A program made the translations under genes and the position numbers. Below, one piece after another: positions 16,790 to 24,412 of a stretch of DNA of 64,000 nt; position 1 is the stretch's first letter; each line of letters opens with the position of its first letter. The notes under the pieces were generated by a model. The model was not told where the DNA came from. It searched no databases and worked only from the letters and a program-made list of their open reading frames with translations. Origin of the DNA: an uncultured Clostridium sp. Lineage in GTDB: Bacteria; Bacillota; Clostridia; Lachnospirales; Lachnospiraceae. The stretch spans positions 39,167-103,166 of the forward strand of contig URNT01000006.1 in NCBI GenBank assembly GCA_900549235.1, in the 5' to 3' direction.

Positions 16790-18186
16790 CCGTCCTCCTC
16801 CTCTTCCTTATCCAGCAGGGACATTTCATCGGAGATCCTCTGGATATATTCCTTTAAAATATTAAGGGTTTCCTGGCCTCCCCGTTCTCCCTCAGCCAGG
16901 TCGTCTGCCAGGAGAGACACCTCCTCTGAGAGCTTATGAAGATTTTCACGAAGGTAATATACACAATCATTTTCACTGGCATCCCCCCGGACAATGTCCT
17001 CTGCCAGGGCCTTGCAGGTAGGCGCCCCGCAGGAACCGCAGTCCAGCCCCGGAAACTTCTTCATCAGCCGCTCCGCCTGGTTAAGCCTTGAAAAGCTTTC
17101 CAGCATATTGTTCCCCAGGCTGAATACAGGCTCGTATTCAACCCCGGTGGTCCACCGTAAAAGCTCCTGCTCACTGTCATGGATGTGACTTCTGGCAACG
17201 GGCATATATTTTCTTAGACGCTTCAGCTTAACCTCCGCCACATAAGGGTTCTCCACCGTCAGTACCCCGCCCACACAGCCGCCGTTGCAGGCGTTCAGCT
17301 CCACAAACCGCAAGTTGGTAAACTTCTGATCCTCCATATCCTCCAGCACCCGGATCACATTTTCAATGCCGTCAGCTGCCAGATAATTTTCCGTAAAAAG
17401 GCCGCTGGCCTCCCCGCCGCTGTGCCCCCAGCTGATACCGATCTTGCCGGAGGTGCCGATCACCGGATAATCCTCCTCAGCCGCCGCCACTGCCTTCATA
17501 CAAGCCAAAAGCCTGGGATATACATCCTTGATGGCAAGAACATGGTCCACCTGACTCTTTTCCGTACCCAGAGGCGCCTTCACATAGGTCACCTTGGAGG
17601 GGCAGGGGGAAATGAACATGATGCCGATCTTTTCCCTGGGAAGCCCTGTATCCTTCATGGCCTTTTCCACTGCCAGCCCCGCCGCCACCTCAACCGGCGG
17701 ATTAAGGGGCAGAAGATGGGGGATCAGGTTGGGAAACCGGACCCGGATCAGCCGCACCACCGACGGGCAGGCCGTACTGATCACCGGCATCTGCTCCTCG
17801 TGATGGGACAGATATTCTCTTGTAGCCTCTGATACCAGCTCCGCCGCTGCGCTTACCTCAAATACATCGTGAAAGCCCATCTGCAAAAGGGCATTTAATA
17901 CAATATTCACATCATCCAGGTTGTTGAACTGGCTGTAAAGGGAAGGGGCAGGAAGGGCCACTGTATATTCATACTGCTTCATCACATCCAGCTTATCATA
18001 AGTCGCGTGCTTGGCATGATGGGGACAGACCCGGATGCATTCGCCGCAGTCAATGCAGAACTTGTTATTGATGCTTGCCTTTCCCCCCCGGACCCGGATG
18101 GCCTCTGTGGGGCACCGCTTGATGCAGTTGATGCAGCCCTTGCAAAGCTCCTCGTCCAGCCTTACCGAATGATAAAACTTATCCAT
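16786..18186 (-). CDS. HydS-like putative sensory [FeFe]-hydrogenase with ferredoxin and Fe-S cluster domains
   Basis: 466 residues. N-terminus: two 4Fe-4S motifs, CKGCINCIKRCP and CIDCGECIRVCP. Middle (about 70-370): an H-cluster-type domain with degenerate motifs: L1 STACPSV where catalytic enzymes have TSCCPxW, L2 SPCPSKVTYV where they have MPCxxKxxE, and L3 ELNACNGGCVGG. So the Cys residues for a 4Fe-4S cluster remain, but the proton-transfer Cys is Ala and the L2 Glu is lost. C-terminus: GLDCGSCGAPTCKALAEDI, a further Fe-S domain. This is the pattern of putative redox or H2 sensors (HydS) rather than of turnover enzymes. It lies between a GHKL ATPase and a DRTGG-like gene. Confidence 0.8.
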   Translation of the reverse strand: MDKFYHSVRLDEELCKGCINCIKRCPTEAIRVRGGKASINNKFCIDCGECIRVCPHHAKHATYDKLDVMKQYEYTVALPAPSLYSQFNNLDDVNIVLNALLQMGFHDVFEVSAAAELVSEATREYLSHHEEQMPVISTACPSVVRLIRVRFPNLIPHLLPLNPPVEVAAGLAVEKAMKDTGLPREKIGIMFISPCPSKVTYVKAPLGTEKSQVDHVLAIKDVYPRLLACMKAVAAAEEDYPVIGTSGKIGISWGHSGGEASGLFTENYLAADGIENVIRVLEDMEDQKFTNLRFVELNACNGGCVGGVLTVENPYVAEVKLKRLRKYMPVARSHIHDSEQELLRWTTGVEYEPVFSLGNNMLESFSRLNQAERLMKKFPGLDCGSCGAPTCKALAEDIVRGDASENDCVYYLRENLHKLSEEVSLLADDLAEGERGGQETLNILKEYIQRISDEMSLLDKEEEEDG

Positions 18187-18201
18187 AGTCCTCGCCTCTC
18201 A

Positions 18202-18627
18202 TTATCCAATCTTCACCACCATAGTAATGGTAGTTCCTTCCCCCAGACGGGTGTCGATCTCCATCTGGTCTGTATATTTCTTCATATTGGGCAGGCCCAT
18301 GCCGGCTCCAAAGCCCAGAGAGCGGATCTCATCCGGAGCAGTGGAATATCCCGCCTGCATGGCCTGCTCCACATCCGGAATACCGGGCCCTACATCCGCC
18401 AGAATCATTTTTATATCCTCCGGCGTGATCTCCACTGTGATCTCCCCGCCCTTTGCGTGGATCACCATATTGATCTCTCCCTCGTACATGGCGATGGCCA
18501 CCTTCCTTATGGCCTCCGGAGCCACGCCCATCTGTTTTAATTTGCGCTTTACGTCGCTGCTGGCTTCCCCTGCCCTGGTAAAATCATCAGCGGATATATC
18601 ATAAGTTAAAACGATCGCATTTTCCAT
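18202..18627 (-). CDS. GHKL ATPase, anti-sigma/RsbW-like
   Basis: 141 residues, a lone HATPase fold: N-box near IAMYEGEINMVIHAKGGE, G1 box ADVGPGIPD, and G2 box GFGAGMGLPNMKKYTD. It resembles SpoIIAB/RsbW kinases and the ATPase domain of histidine kinases, without a phosphoacceptor domain. In this operon it may pass the signal of the HydS-like protein to a target such as a sigma factor or the DRTGG proteins; that is inference from context. The start is preceded by AGGAGG. Confidence 0.8.
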   Translation of the reverse strand: MENAIVLTYDISADDFTRAGEASSDVKRKLKQMGVAPEAIRKVAIAMYEGEINMVIHAKGGEITVEITPEDIKMILADVGPGIPDVEQAMQAGYSTAPDEIRSLGFGAGMGLPNMKKYTDQMEIDTRLGEGTTITMVVKIG

Positions 18628-18638
18628 CTGTGTCCCTC

Positions 18639-18986
18639 CTATATGGCTCCTCCATGAAGTCCCGCGGCGTAGAGCATACCGCAGGCAGAGAACATCCGGT
18701 GGCCGGTGGCCATCACCACAAGCCCCCTCTCCCTTGCCATCTCAAGCATGGCCTCGTCAGGCTTTTTTCCTCTTACAAAAATCAGGCAGACAATATCAAG
18801 CATCTCCGCCGTCCGGATCACCTGAGGGTTGCACAGCCCCGTAAGGAGGATGGAATGATCCTTTGAAAATGCCAGTACGTCGCTCATCATATCTGATCCG
18901 CAGGCAGAACGCACCTCCCGGTTCAGAAACTCCTCTCCCACCAGAACCCTGGCTCCCAGTATATCTCTCGCGTCTTTTACTGTCAT
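18639..18986 (-). CDS. DRTGG-domain protein
   Basis: 115 residues from ATG 18986, which has GGGGAGG at proper spacing; an in-frame start at 19004 lacks one. The sequence (MTVKDARDILGARVLVG, CGSDMMSDVLAFSKDHSILL, GLCNPQVIRTAEMLDIVCLI, FVRGKKP) matches DRTGG-type nucleotide-binding-like modules that recur in hydrogenase gene clusters. First gene of the leftward satellite operon, 131 bp from the promoter side of the structural hydrogenase operon. Confidence 0.7.
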   Translation of the reverse strand: MTVKDARDILGARVLVGEEFLNREVRSACGSDMMSDVLAFSKDHSILLTGLCNPQVIRTAEMLDIVCLIFVRGKKPDEAMLEMARERGLVVMATGHRMFSACGMLYAAGLHGGAI

Positions 18987-19030
18987 AAATGTCCTCCCCT
19001 TCATAAATTGTTTCTGTTTTTATACACTCT

Positions 19031-19059
19031 AGCATATCATTAGTTTTGTATATTTTCAA
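19031..19059 (-). promoter_or_regulatory. Promoter of the leftward hydrogenase satellite operon
   Basis: Minus strand: TTGAAA (19054-19059), 17-bp spacer, TATGCT (19031-19036). It is back to back with the hydrogenase structural operon. Confidence 0.65.
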
Positions 19060-19151
19060 TATTTTTTACCTATCTAAACCGTATTGCTTCGTTAATTTCT
19101 TCACTTTTACAGTAGATTTTTTCCTTTATCCGTGGTAGAATAATGGTTACA

Positions 19152-19166
19152 TTGCACAATGTACAA
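19152..19166. promoter_or_regulatory. Near-palindromic candidate operator before the hydrogenase operon
   Basis: TTGCACAATGTACAA is a 15-bp inverted repeat with a single mismatched pair, lying just upstream of the AAGGAGG ribosome site of the NuoE-like gene and a few bases after a possible -10 box TAGAAT (19136-19141). The TTG...CAA frame recalls Rex half-sites but the inner bases differ from the usual Rex consensus, so the bound protein is open. Confidence 0.4.
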
Positions 19167-19187
19167 CTTGTAAGGAGGTATTGAAAG

Positions 19188-19682
19188 ATGGCTTGCAAAA
19201 AACAAACAGTTCCTTTCCGGGGAACACCTGAGCAGGAAGCAGAGCTTAAAAGCGTGATTGCTCAGTTAAAGGATGAGCCCGGCGCCCTTATGCCAGTGAT
19301 GCAGAAGGCCCAGGACATCTATGGTTATCTTCCGATCGAGGTGCAGACGATCATATCTGACGAAATGGGTGTTCCTCTTGAAAAGGTATATGGAGTAGCT
19401 ACATTTTATGCTCAATTTGCCCTGCAGCCCAAGGGCCAGTATAAGATTTCTGTCTGTCTCGGTACGGCATGTTATGTAAAAGGTTCTGGCGAGATCTTTA
19501 AGAAACTGGAAGAATTGCTGGGCATTACCAATGGTGAATGCACAGCAGATGGCAAATTCTCCCTGGATTCCTGTCGATGCGTCGGCGCCTGCGGCCTGGC
19601 ACCCGTTATGATGATCAACAACGAGGTATACGGCCGTCTCACTGTGGATGACATCCCAGGCATTCTTGCCAAGTATAACTAA
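19188..19682 (+). CDS. NADH-dependent [FeFe]-hydrogenase, NuoE-like 2Fe-2S subunit
   Basis: 164 residues with a NuoE/HydC thioredoxin-like fold. The four cluster ligands are visible as CLGTACYVKG and CRCVGACGLAP. N-terminal helices (MPVMQKAQDIYGYLPIEVQ) are typical of the family. It relays electrons between the flavin subunit and the hydrogenase. RBS AAGGAGG. First gene of a five-gene plus-strand operon. Confidence 0.92.
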   Translation: MACKKQTVPFRGTPEQEAELKSVIAQLKDEPGALMPVMQKAQDIYGYLPIEVQTIISDEMGVPLEKVYGVATFYAQFALQPKGQYKISVCLGTACYVKGSGEIFKKLEELLGITNGECTADGKFSLDSCRCVGACGLAPVMMINNEVYGRLTVDDIPGILAKYN

Positions 19683-19686
19683 GCCT

Positions 19687-20244
19687 ATGATGACAGAGAT
19701 TTCCTTAAATGTACTGGATGTATCAGAAAATTCCACCCGGGCCGGCGCCAGCCTTGTGACCATACAGGTGACAGCTGACGAAGCTCAGGACCGGCTGACC
19801 ATTATCATCGAGGATAACGGCTGCGGCATGAGCCCGGAACAGGTTTTGCGGGTTACGGATCCCTTTTATACTACAAGGACCACCAGAAAGGTAGGGCTTG
19901 GCATTCCCTTTTTCAAGCAGGCCGCAGAAAGCACTGGCGGCAGCTTCCTCATCGAATCCGAGGAGGGACGGGGCACCAGGGTAACAGCCGTATTCGGCCT
20001 GTCCCACATTGACCGGATGCCTCTGGGGGATATGTGCGCCACCATCCACAACCTGATCGTATACCATCCGGATACGGATTTCTGCTATACATACACATAT
20101 AATGAAGCGTCATTTACATTGGATACCAGGGAGATGAGGGAGATCCTGGGGGGAGTTCCCTTAAATACGCCTGAGGTATCTGATTACATTATGGAATATC
20201 TGAGAGAGAATCAACAGGAAACAGACGGCGGCTGTCTCATCTGA
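19687..20244 (+). CDS. GHKL ATPase of the hydrogenase operon
   Basis: 185 residues from ATG 19687 (or 19690), 4 bp after the previous stop; there is no good ribosome site, so translation is probably coupled. N-box LNVLDVSENSTRAGA, G1 EDNGCGMSPEQVL and G2-like KVGLGIPFFKQAAES define an HATPase fold, then a short C-terminal extension with the tail LRENQQETDGG. Such ATPases sit regularly between the NuoE- and HndB-like genes of clostridial hydrogenase operons; their role is not established. It may pair with the second ATPase in the divergent operon. Confidence 0.8.
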   Translation: MMTEISLNVLDVSENSTRAGASLVTIQVTADEAQDRLTIIIEDNGCGMSPEQVLRVTDPFYTTRTTRKVGLGIPFFKQAAESTGGSFLIESEEGRGTRVTAVFGLSHIDRMPLGDMCATIHNLIVYHPDTDFCYTYTYNEASFTLDTREMREILGGVPLNTPEVSDYIMEYLRENQQETDGGCLI

Positions 20245-20273
20245 GACCGTCAGACATAAAGGAGGATAATCGC

Positions 20274-20651
20274 ATGAAAACTCTTGCTGAATTAAAGGCA
20301 ATCAGAGAAAAGATGCAGAGCCAGGTCAACCTGCGCGCTGAGGACCATAACCACATCCGCGTGATCGTGGGCATGGCAACCTGCGGCATAGCGGCAGGCG
20401 CAAGACCGGTTTTAAATACACTGGCCCAGGAGATCCAGTCCAGAGGACTGACTGACAAGATCTCCGTTACCCAGACCGGCTGTATCGGCTTATGCCAGTA
20501 CGAGCCTATCGTAGAAGTTTTAGAGCCAGGCAAAGAAAAGATTACCTATGTAAAAATGAACCCTGAAAAAGCCCTTGAGGTGATCGAGCGCCACTTAGCA
20601 GGCGGTCATCCCGTTGAGAAGTACACCATGGGCGCTTCAGGTCTTAAATAA
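20274..20651 (+). CDS. 2Fe-2S ferredoxin-like subunit (HndB type)
   Basis: 125 residues. A thioredoxin-like 2Fe-2S fold with ligands in GMATCGIAAGA and QTGCIGLCQYEP. This matches the HndB subunit of NADP-reducing hydrogenases and the N-terminal domain of the following NuoF-like protein. N-terminal helix MKTLAELKAIREKMQSQV is typical. RBS GGAGG. It probably serves as an electron-transfer subunit in a tetrameric Hnd-like complex. Confidence 0.88.
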   Translation: MKTLAELKAIREKMQSQVNLRAEDHNHIRVIVGMATCGIAAGARPVLNTLAQEIQSRGLTDKISVTQTGCIGLCQYEPIVEVLEPGKEKITYVKMNPEKALEVIERHLAGGHPVEKYTMGASGLK

Positions 20652-20665
20652 AGGAGGGAAGCACC

Positions 20666-22456
20666 ATGTATCGTTCACATGTATTAGTCTGCGGCGGAAC
20701 CGGATGTACTTCCTCCGGAAGCCCAAAGATTTTAGAAGCATTAAAGGATGAATTAAAAAAGCAGGGCCTTGAGGATGAGGTTGCTGTGGTTGAGACTGGC
20801 TGCCACGGACTCTGCGCCCTTGGCCCCATTATGATCATTTACCCCGACGCTGCCTTTTACTCCATGGTACAGCCGGGAGACGTTCCTGAGATCGTATCTG
20901 AGCACCTGTTAAAGGGCCGCCCCGTAACCCGCCTCCTCTATCAGGAAACTGTAAACCCCACCGGCGGCATCAAGGCCCTCAGCGACACTGCATTTTATAA
21001 GAAGCAGCACCGTATCGCCCTGCGCAACTGCGGTGTGATCAACCCTGAAAATATTGAAGAATATATCGGCACAGGCGGCTATGAGGCACTTGGAAAGGTG
21101 CTGACTGAGATGACCCCTGACGATGTGATCCAGACCCTGCTTGACGCAGGCCTCAGAGGCCGCGGCGGCGCAGGCTTCCCCACCGGTCTTAAGTGGAAAC
21201 TGTGCAGGCAGAATGATGCAGACCAGAAGTATGTCTGCTGCAACGCCGACGAGGGCGACCCGGGCGCATTTATGGACCGTTCCGTACTGGAGGGCGATCC
21301 TCATGCCGTTCTTGAGGCCATGGCCATCGCAGGCTATGCCATCGGCGCAAACCAGGGCTATATCTATGTCCGCGCCGAGTACCCTATTGCCGTTGAGCGC
21401 CTTCAGATCGCCATCAAACAGGCCCGTGAGATGGAACTTTTAGGCAAGAACATTTTCGGCACCGGCTTTGATTTTGATATTGATCTCCGTCTTGGCGCAG
21501 GCGCCTTTGTCTGCGGCGAGGAAACTGCCCTTATGACCTCCATCGAAGGCAAGCGCGGCGAGCCGCGTCCAAGACCTCCGTTCCCGGCACAGAAGGGCCT
21601 CTTTGGAAAGCCAAGCATCTTAAATAACGTAGAAACCTACGCAAACATTCCTCAGATCATCCTGAACGGATCTGAGTGGTTTGCCTCCATGGGTACAGAG
21701 AAATCCAAGGGCACCAAAGTATTTGCCCTGGGCGGCAAGATCAACAACACCGGCCTGGTAGAGGTTCCTATGGGAACCACCCTGCGCACCGTTATCGACG
21801 AGATCGGCGGCGGTATTCCAAACGGCAAGAAATTTAAGGCAGCTCAGACCGGCGGACCTTCCGGCGGATGTATCCCGGCTGAGCATTATGATATTCCAAT
21901 TGATTATGACAACCTGTTATCCATCGGCTCCATGATGGGTTCCGGCGGCCTCATTGTTATGGACGAGGACGACTGTATGGTGGATATTGCCAAGTTCTTC
22001 CTGGAGTTCACCGTTGAGGAATCCTGCGGTAAGTGTACGGCCTGCCGTATCGGCACAAAGCGTATGCTGGAGATCCTGACAAAGATCACCAAGGGTCAGG
22101 CTACCATGGAAGATCTTGATAAACTGGAAGAGCTGTGCCACTATGTAAAGGCCAACTCCCTGTGCGGCCTGGGACAGACCGCTCCCAACCCGGTACTTTC
22201 CACCCTTCACTTCTTCCGCGACGAGTACGAGGCCCATATCAAGGAAAAACGCTGTCCGGCAGGCGTATGTAAGGCCCTGCTGTCCTACAGCATCGACCGC
22301 GACAAGTGCCGCGGATGTACCCTCTGCTCCCGCGTATGTCCTGCCGGTGCCATTGTGGGCTCTGTTAAGAATCCTCATGTCATCGACATCAACAAGTGCA
22401 TCAAGTGCGGCGCCTGTATGGAAAAATGTAAATTCGGCGCTATTTACAAGAAATAA
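20666..22456 (+). CDS. NADH-dependent [FeFe]-hydrogenase, NuoF-like flavin subunit (HydB/HndC)
   Basis: 596 residues. Order of domains: N-terminal 2Fe-2S thioredoxin-like (CGGTGCTSSGSPK, ETGCHGLCALGP), FMN/NADH-binding NuoF core (GRGGAGFPTGLKWK, NADEGDPGAFMDRS, GAYVCGEE-like region GAGAFVCGEETALM), SLBB, the 4Fe-4S ligands SCGKCTACRIGTK, and a C-terminal double ferredoxin domain (CRGCTLCSRVCPAG, CIKCGACMEKCKFG). This is the layout of HydB of electron-bifurcating enzymes, which splits electrons between NAD(P)H and ferredoxin. RBS AAAGGAGGG. Confidence 0.94.
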   Translation: MYRSHVLVCGGTGCTSSGSPKILEALKDELKKQGLEDEVAVVETGCHGLCALGPIMIIYPDAAFYSMVQPGDVPEIVSEHLLKGRPVTRLLYQETVNPTGGIKALSDTAFYKKQHRIALRNCGVINPENIEEYIGTGGYEALGKVLTEMTPDDVIQTLLDAGLRGRGGAGFPTGLKWKLCRQNDADQKYVCCNADEGDPGAFMDRSVLEGDPHAVLEAMAIAGYAIGANQGYIYVRAEYPIAVERLQIAIKQAREMELLGKNIFGTGFDFDIDLRLGAGAFVCGEETALMTSIEGKRGEPRPRPPFPAQKGLFGKPSILNNVETYANIPQIILNGSEWFASMGTEKSKGTKVFALGGKINNTGLVEVPMGTTLRTVIDEIGGGIPNGKKFKAAQTGGPSGGCIPAEHYDIPIDYDNLLSIGSMMGSGGLIVMDEDDCMVDIAKFFLEFTVEESCGKCTACRIGTKRMLEILTKITKGQATMEDLDKLEELCHYVKANSLCGLGQTAPNPVLSTLHFFRDEYEAHIKEKRCPAGVCKALLSYSIDRDKCRGCTLCSRVCPAGAIVGSVKNPHVIDINKCIKCGACMEKCKFGAIYKK

Positions 22457-22474
22457 AAAGGGAGGGAATAGACG

Positions 22475-24220
22475 ATGGAGACAATCAACCTTAAAATCAA
22501 CGGCATTGAAGTCACTGCTCCAAAGGGTTCCACTATCCTGGAGGCAGCAAGACTGGCGCATATCGAGATTCCTACTCTGTGTTTCTTAAAGGAAATCAAC
22601 GAGATCGGAGCCTGCCGTATTTGTATTGTAGAGCTAAAAAATGGAAAAATCGTTACTTCCTGTGTATATCCTGCTGAGGAAGGCATGGAAGTATTTACCA
22701 ACACACCGCGGGTTATGGATTCCCGTAAAAAAACCTTACAGCTTCTCTTATCCAACCACAACCGTTCCTGCTTATCCTGCGTGCGCAGCGGACACTGCGA
22801 GCTTCAGGAGCTGGCAAAGGAGCTGGGAGTAGATGACGAGAGCTATTATGACGGCGAGGTCACACCTTCTGAAATCGATACCTCTGCTGCCCATATGATC
22901 CGGGACAACAGCAAATGTATCCTCTGCCGCCGCTGCGTGGCAGTCTGCGACCAGGTACAGGGCATCGGCGTCATCGGCGCCAACAACCGCGGTTTCCACA
23001 CAGAGATCGGCTCTGCCTTCGGTATGGGCCTGGGCGAAACCTCCTGCGTATCCTGCGGCCAGTGTATCGCTGTCTGTCCCACCGGCGCCCTTCAGGAAAA
23101 GGATAATACAGAGGACGTATTCGCAGCCATTGCAGATCCCTCTAAGCATGTGATCGTTCAGACAGCTCCTGCTGTCCGGGCCGGCCTTGGAGAAGAATTC
23201 GGGCTTCCTATCGGTACCAATGTAGAGGGCAAGATGGCAGCCGCCCTCCGCCGCCTTGGCTTTGACAAGGTATTTGACACCAACTTCTCCGCAGACCTTA
23301 CCATTATGGAGGAGGCCCACGAGTTCCTTGACCGCGTGAAAAACGGCGGCGTACTTCCTCTGATCACCTCCTGCTCACCAGGCTGGATCAAATACTGCGA
23401 GCACTATTTCCCGGACATGACCGAGAACCTGTCCTCCTGTAAGTCACCTCAGCAGATGTTCGGCGCCATTGCCAAGTCCTACTACGCTGAGAAGATGGGT
23501 ATTGACCCCAAGGACATTGTAAGTGTCAGCGTTATGCCATGTACCGCCAAGAAGTTTGAGATCGGCCGTGACGATCAGGCTGCAAACGGCGTTCCCGATG
23601 TAGATATTTCCATCACCACCAGAGAGCTGGCAAGGATGATTAAGAAGGCACGCATCCGCTTCCTGGAACTGCCGGACGAGAAATTCGATGATCCTCTGGG
23701 CCTTGGCACCGGCGCTGCCGTTATCTTCGGCGCTACTGGCGGTGTTATGGAGGCAGCCCTCAGAACCGCAGTGGAGACACTGACCGGCGAGGAGCTTCCG
23801 AAGCTGGATTTCACAGAGGTGCGCGGCACAAAGGGCATCAAGGAAGCTGTCTACAATGTAGCCGGTATGGATGTAAAAGTAGCCGTCGCCTCCGGCCTTG
23901 GCAATGCCAGAGAGCTGCTTAATAAGGTAAAATCCGGTGAAGCAGATTATCACTTCATCGAGATCATGGGATGCCCCGGCGGCTGTGTCAACGGCGGCGG
24001 ACAGCCTCAGCAGCCCGGCTATGTACGCAATACCACAGATATCCGCGCCCTGAGAGCTCAGGTACTCTATGACAGCGATGCCAATAATCCTATCCGCAAG
24101 TCCCATGAGAACCCGGCCATCAAGGAGCTTTATGCCACCTACCTGGGCGAGCCCGGAAGTGAGAAGGCACACCACCTGCTGCATACAACCTATGTAAAGA
24201 GAACCATCAATCAGCACTAA
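22475..24220 (+). CDS. [FeFe]-hydrogenase catalytic subunit (HydA/HndD)
   Basis: 581 residues. N-terminal 2Fe-2S domain (GACRICIVE), His-Cys 4Fe-4S motif (HNRSCLSCVRSGHCELQ), two 4Fe-4S motifs (CILCRRCVAVCDQ, CVSCGQCIAVCPTG), then the H-cluster domain. Motif L1 reads TSCSPGW (textbook TSCCPxW, so the second Cys is Ser), L2 is MPCTAKKFE and L3 is EIMGCPGGCVNGGGQP. The C-terminal small-subunit-like tail ends near HHLLHTTY. It reduces protons or oxidises H2 using electrons from the NuoF-like subunit and ferredoxin. Last gene of the operon, followed by a strong terminator. The L1 difference should be compared with relatives. Confidence 0.94.
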   Translation: METINLKINGIEVTAPKGSTILEAARLAHIEIPTLCFLKEINEIGACRICIVELKNGKIVTSCVYPAEEGMEVFTNTPRVMDSRKKTLQLLLSNHNRSCLSCVRSGHCELQELAKELGVDDESYYDGEVTPSEIDTSAAHMIRDNSKCILCRRCVAVCDQVQGIGVIGANNRGFHTEIGSAFGMGLGETSCVSCGQCIAVCPTGALQEKDNTEDVFAAIADPSKHVIVQTAPAVRAGLGEEFGLPIGTNVEGKMAAALRRLGFDKVFDTNFSADLTIMEEAHEFLDRVKNGGVLPLITSCSPGWIKYCEHYFPDMTENLSSCKSPQQMFGAIAKSYYAEKMGIDPKDIVSVSVMPCTAKKFEIGRDDQAANGVPDVDISITTRELARMIKKARIRFLELPDEKFDDPLGLGTGAAVIFGATGGVMEAALRTAVETLTGEELPKLDFTEVRGTKGIKEAVYNVAGMDVKVAVASGLGNARELLNKVKSGEADYHFIEIMGCPGGCVNGGGQPQQPGYVRNTTDIRALRAQVLYDSDANNPIRKSHENPAIKELYATYLGEPGSEKAHHLLHTTYVKRTINQH

Positions 24221-24250
24221 TACGGTTTTTTGCAAGCAATTTTATAAATA

Positions 24251-24303
24251 GCAGAAACAGCGGAACGCAGATTGCCACTGCGCCCGCTGTTTCTGCATTT
24301 TCT
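24251..24303 (+). terminator. Terminator of the hydrogenase operon
   Basis: GCAGAAACAGCGG (24251-24263) pairs perfectly with CCGCTGTTTCTGC (24284-24296), then ATTTTCT. Confidence 0.85.
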
Positions 24304-24343
24304 GTCTTTTTTCTGTCATTTTCTGACATATTTATGAAGTATA

Positions 24344-24372
24344 TTTCCACATTTTCTGTCATATGGTACAAT
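24344..24372 (+). promoter_or_regulatory. Promoter of the flotillin operon
   Basis: TTTCCA (24344-24349), 17-bp spacer, TACAAT (24367-24372); -35 is a 4/6 match. Leader of about 35 bases before the flotillin ATG. Confidence 0.5.
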
Positions 24373-24412
24373 GATTTTAACCAATTAAAGTGTATTTCAG
24401 AAAGGAGTACCT

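Noticed and set aside
23444..24235. 263-residue minus-strand frame
   Set aside because: Shadow of the [FeFe]-hydrogenase gene; the plus-strand protein has all catalytic motifs.
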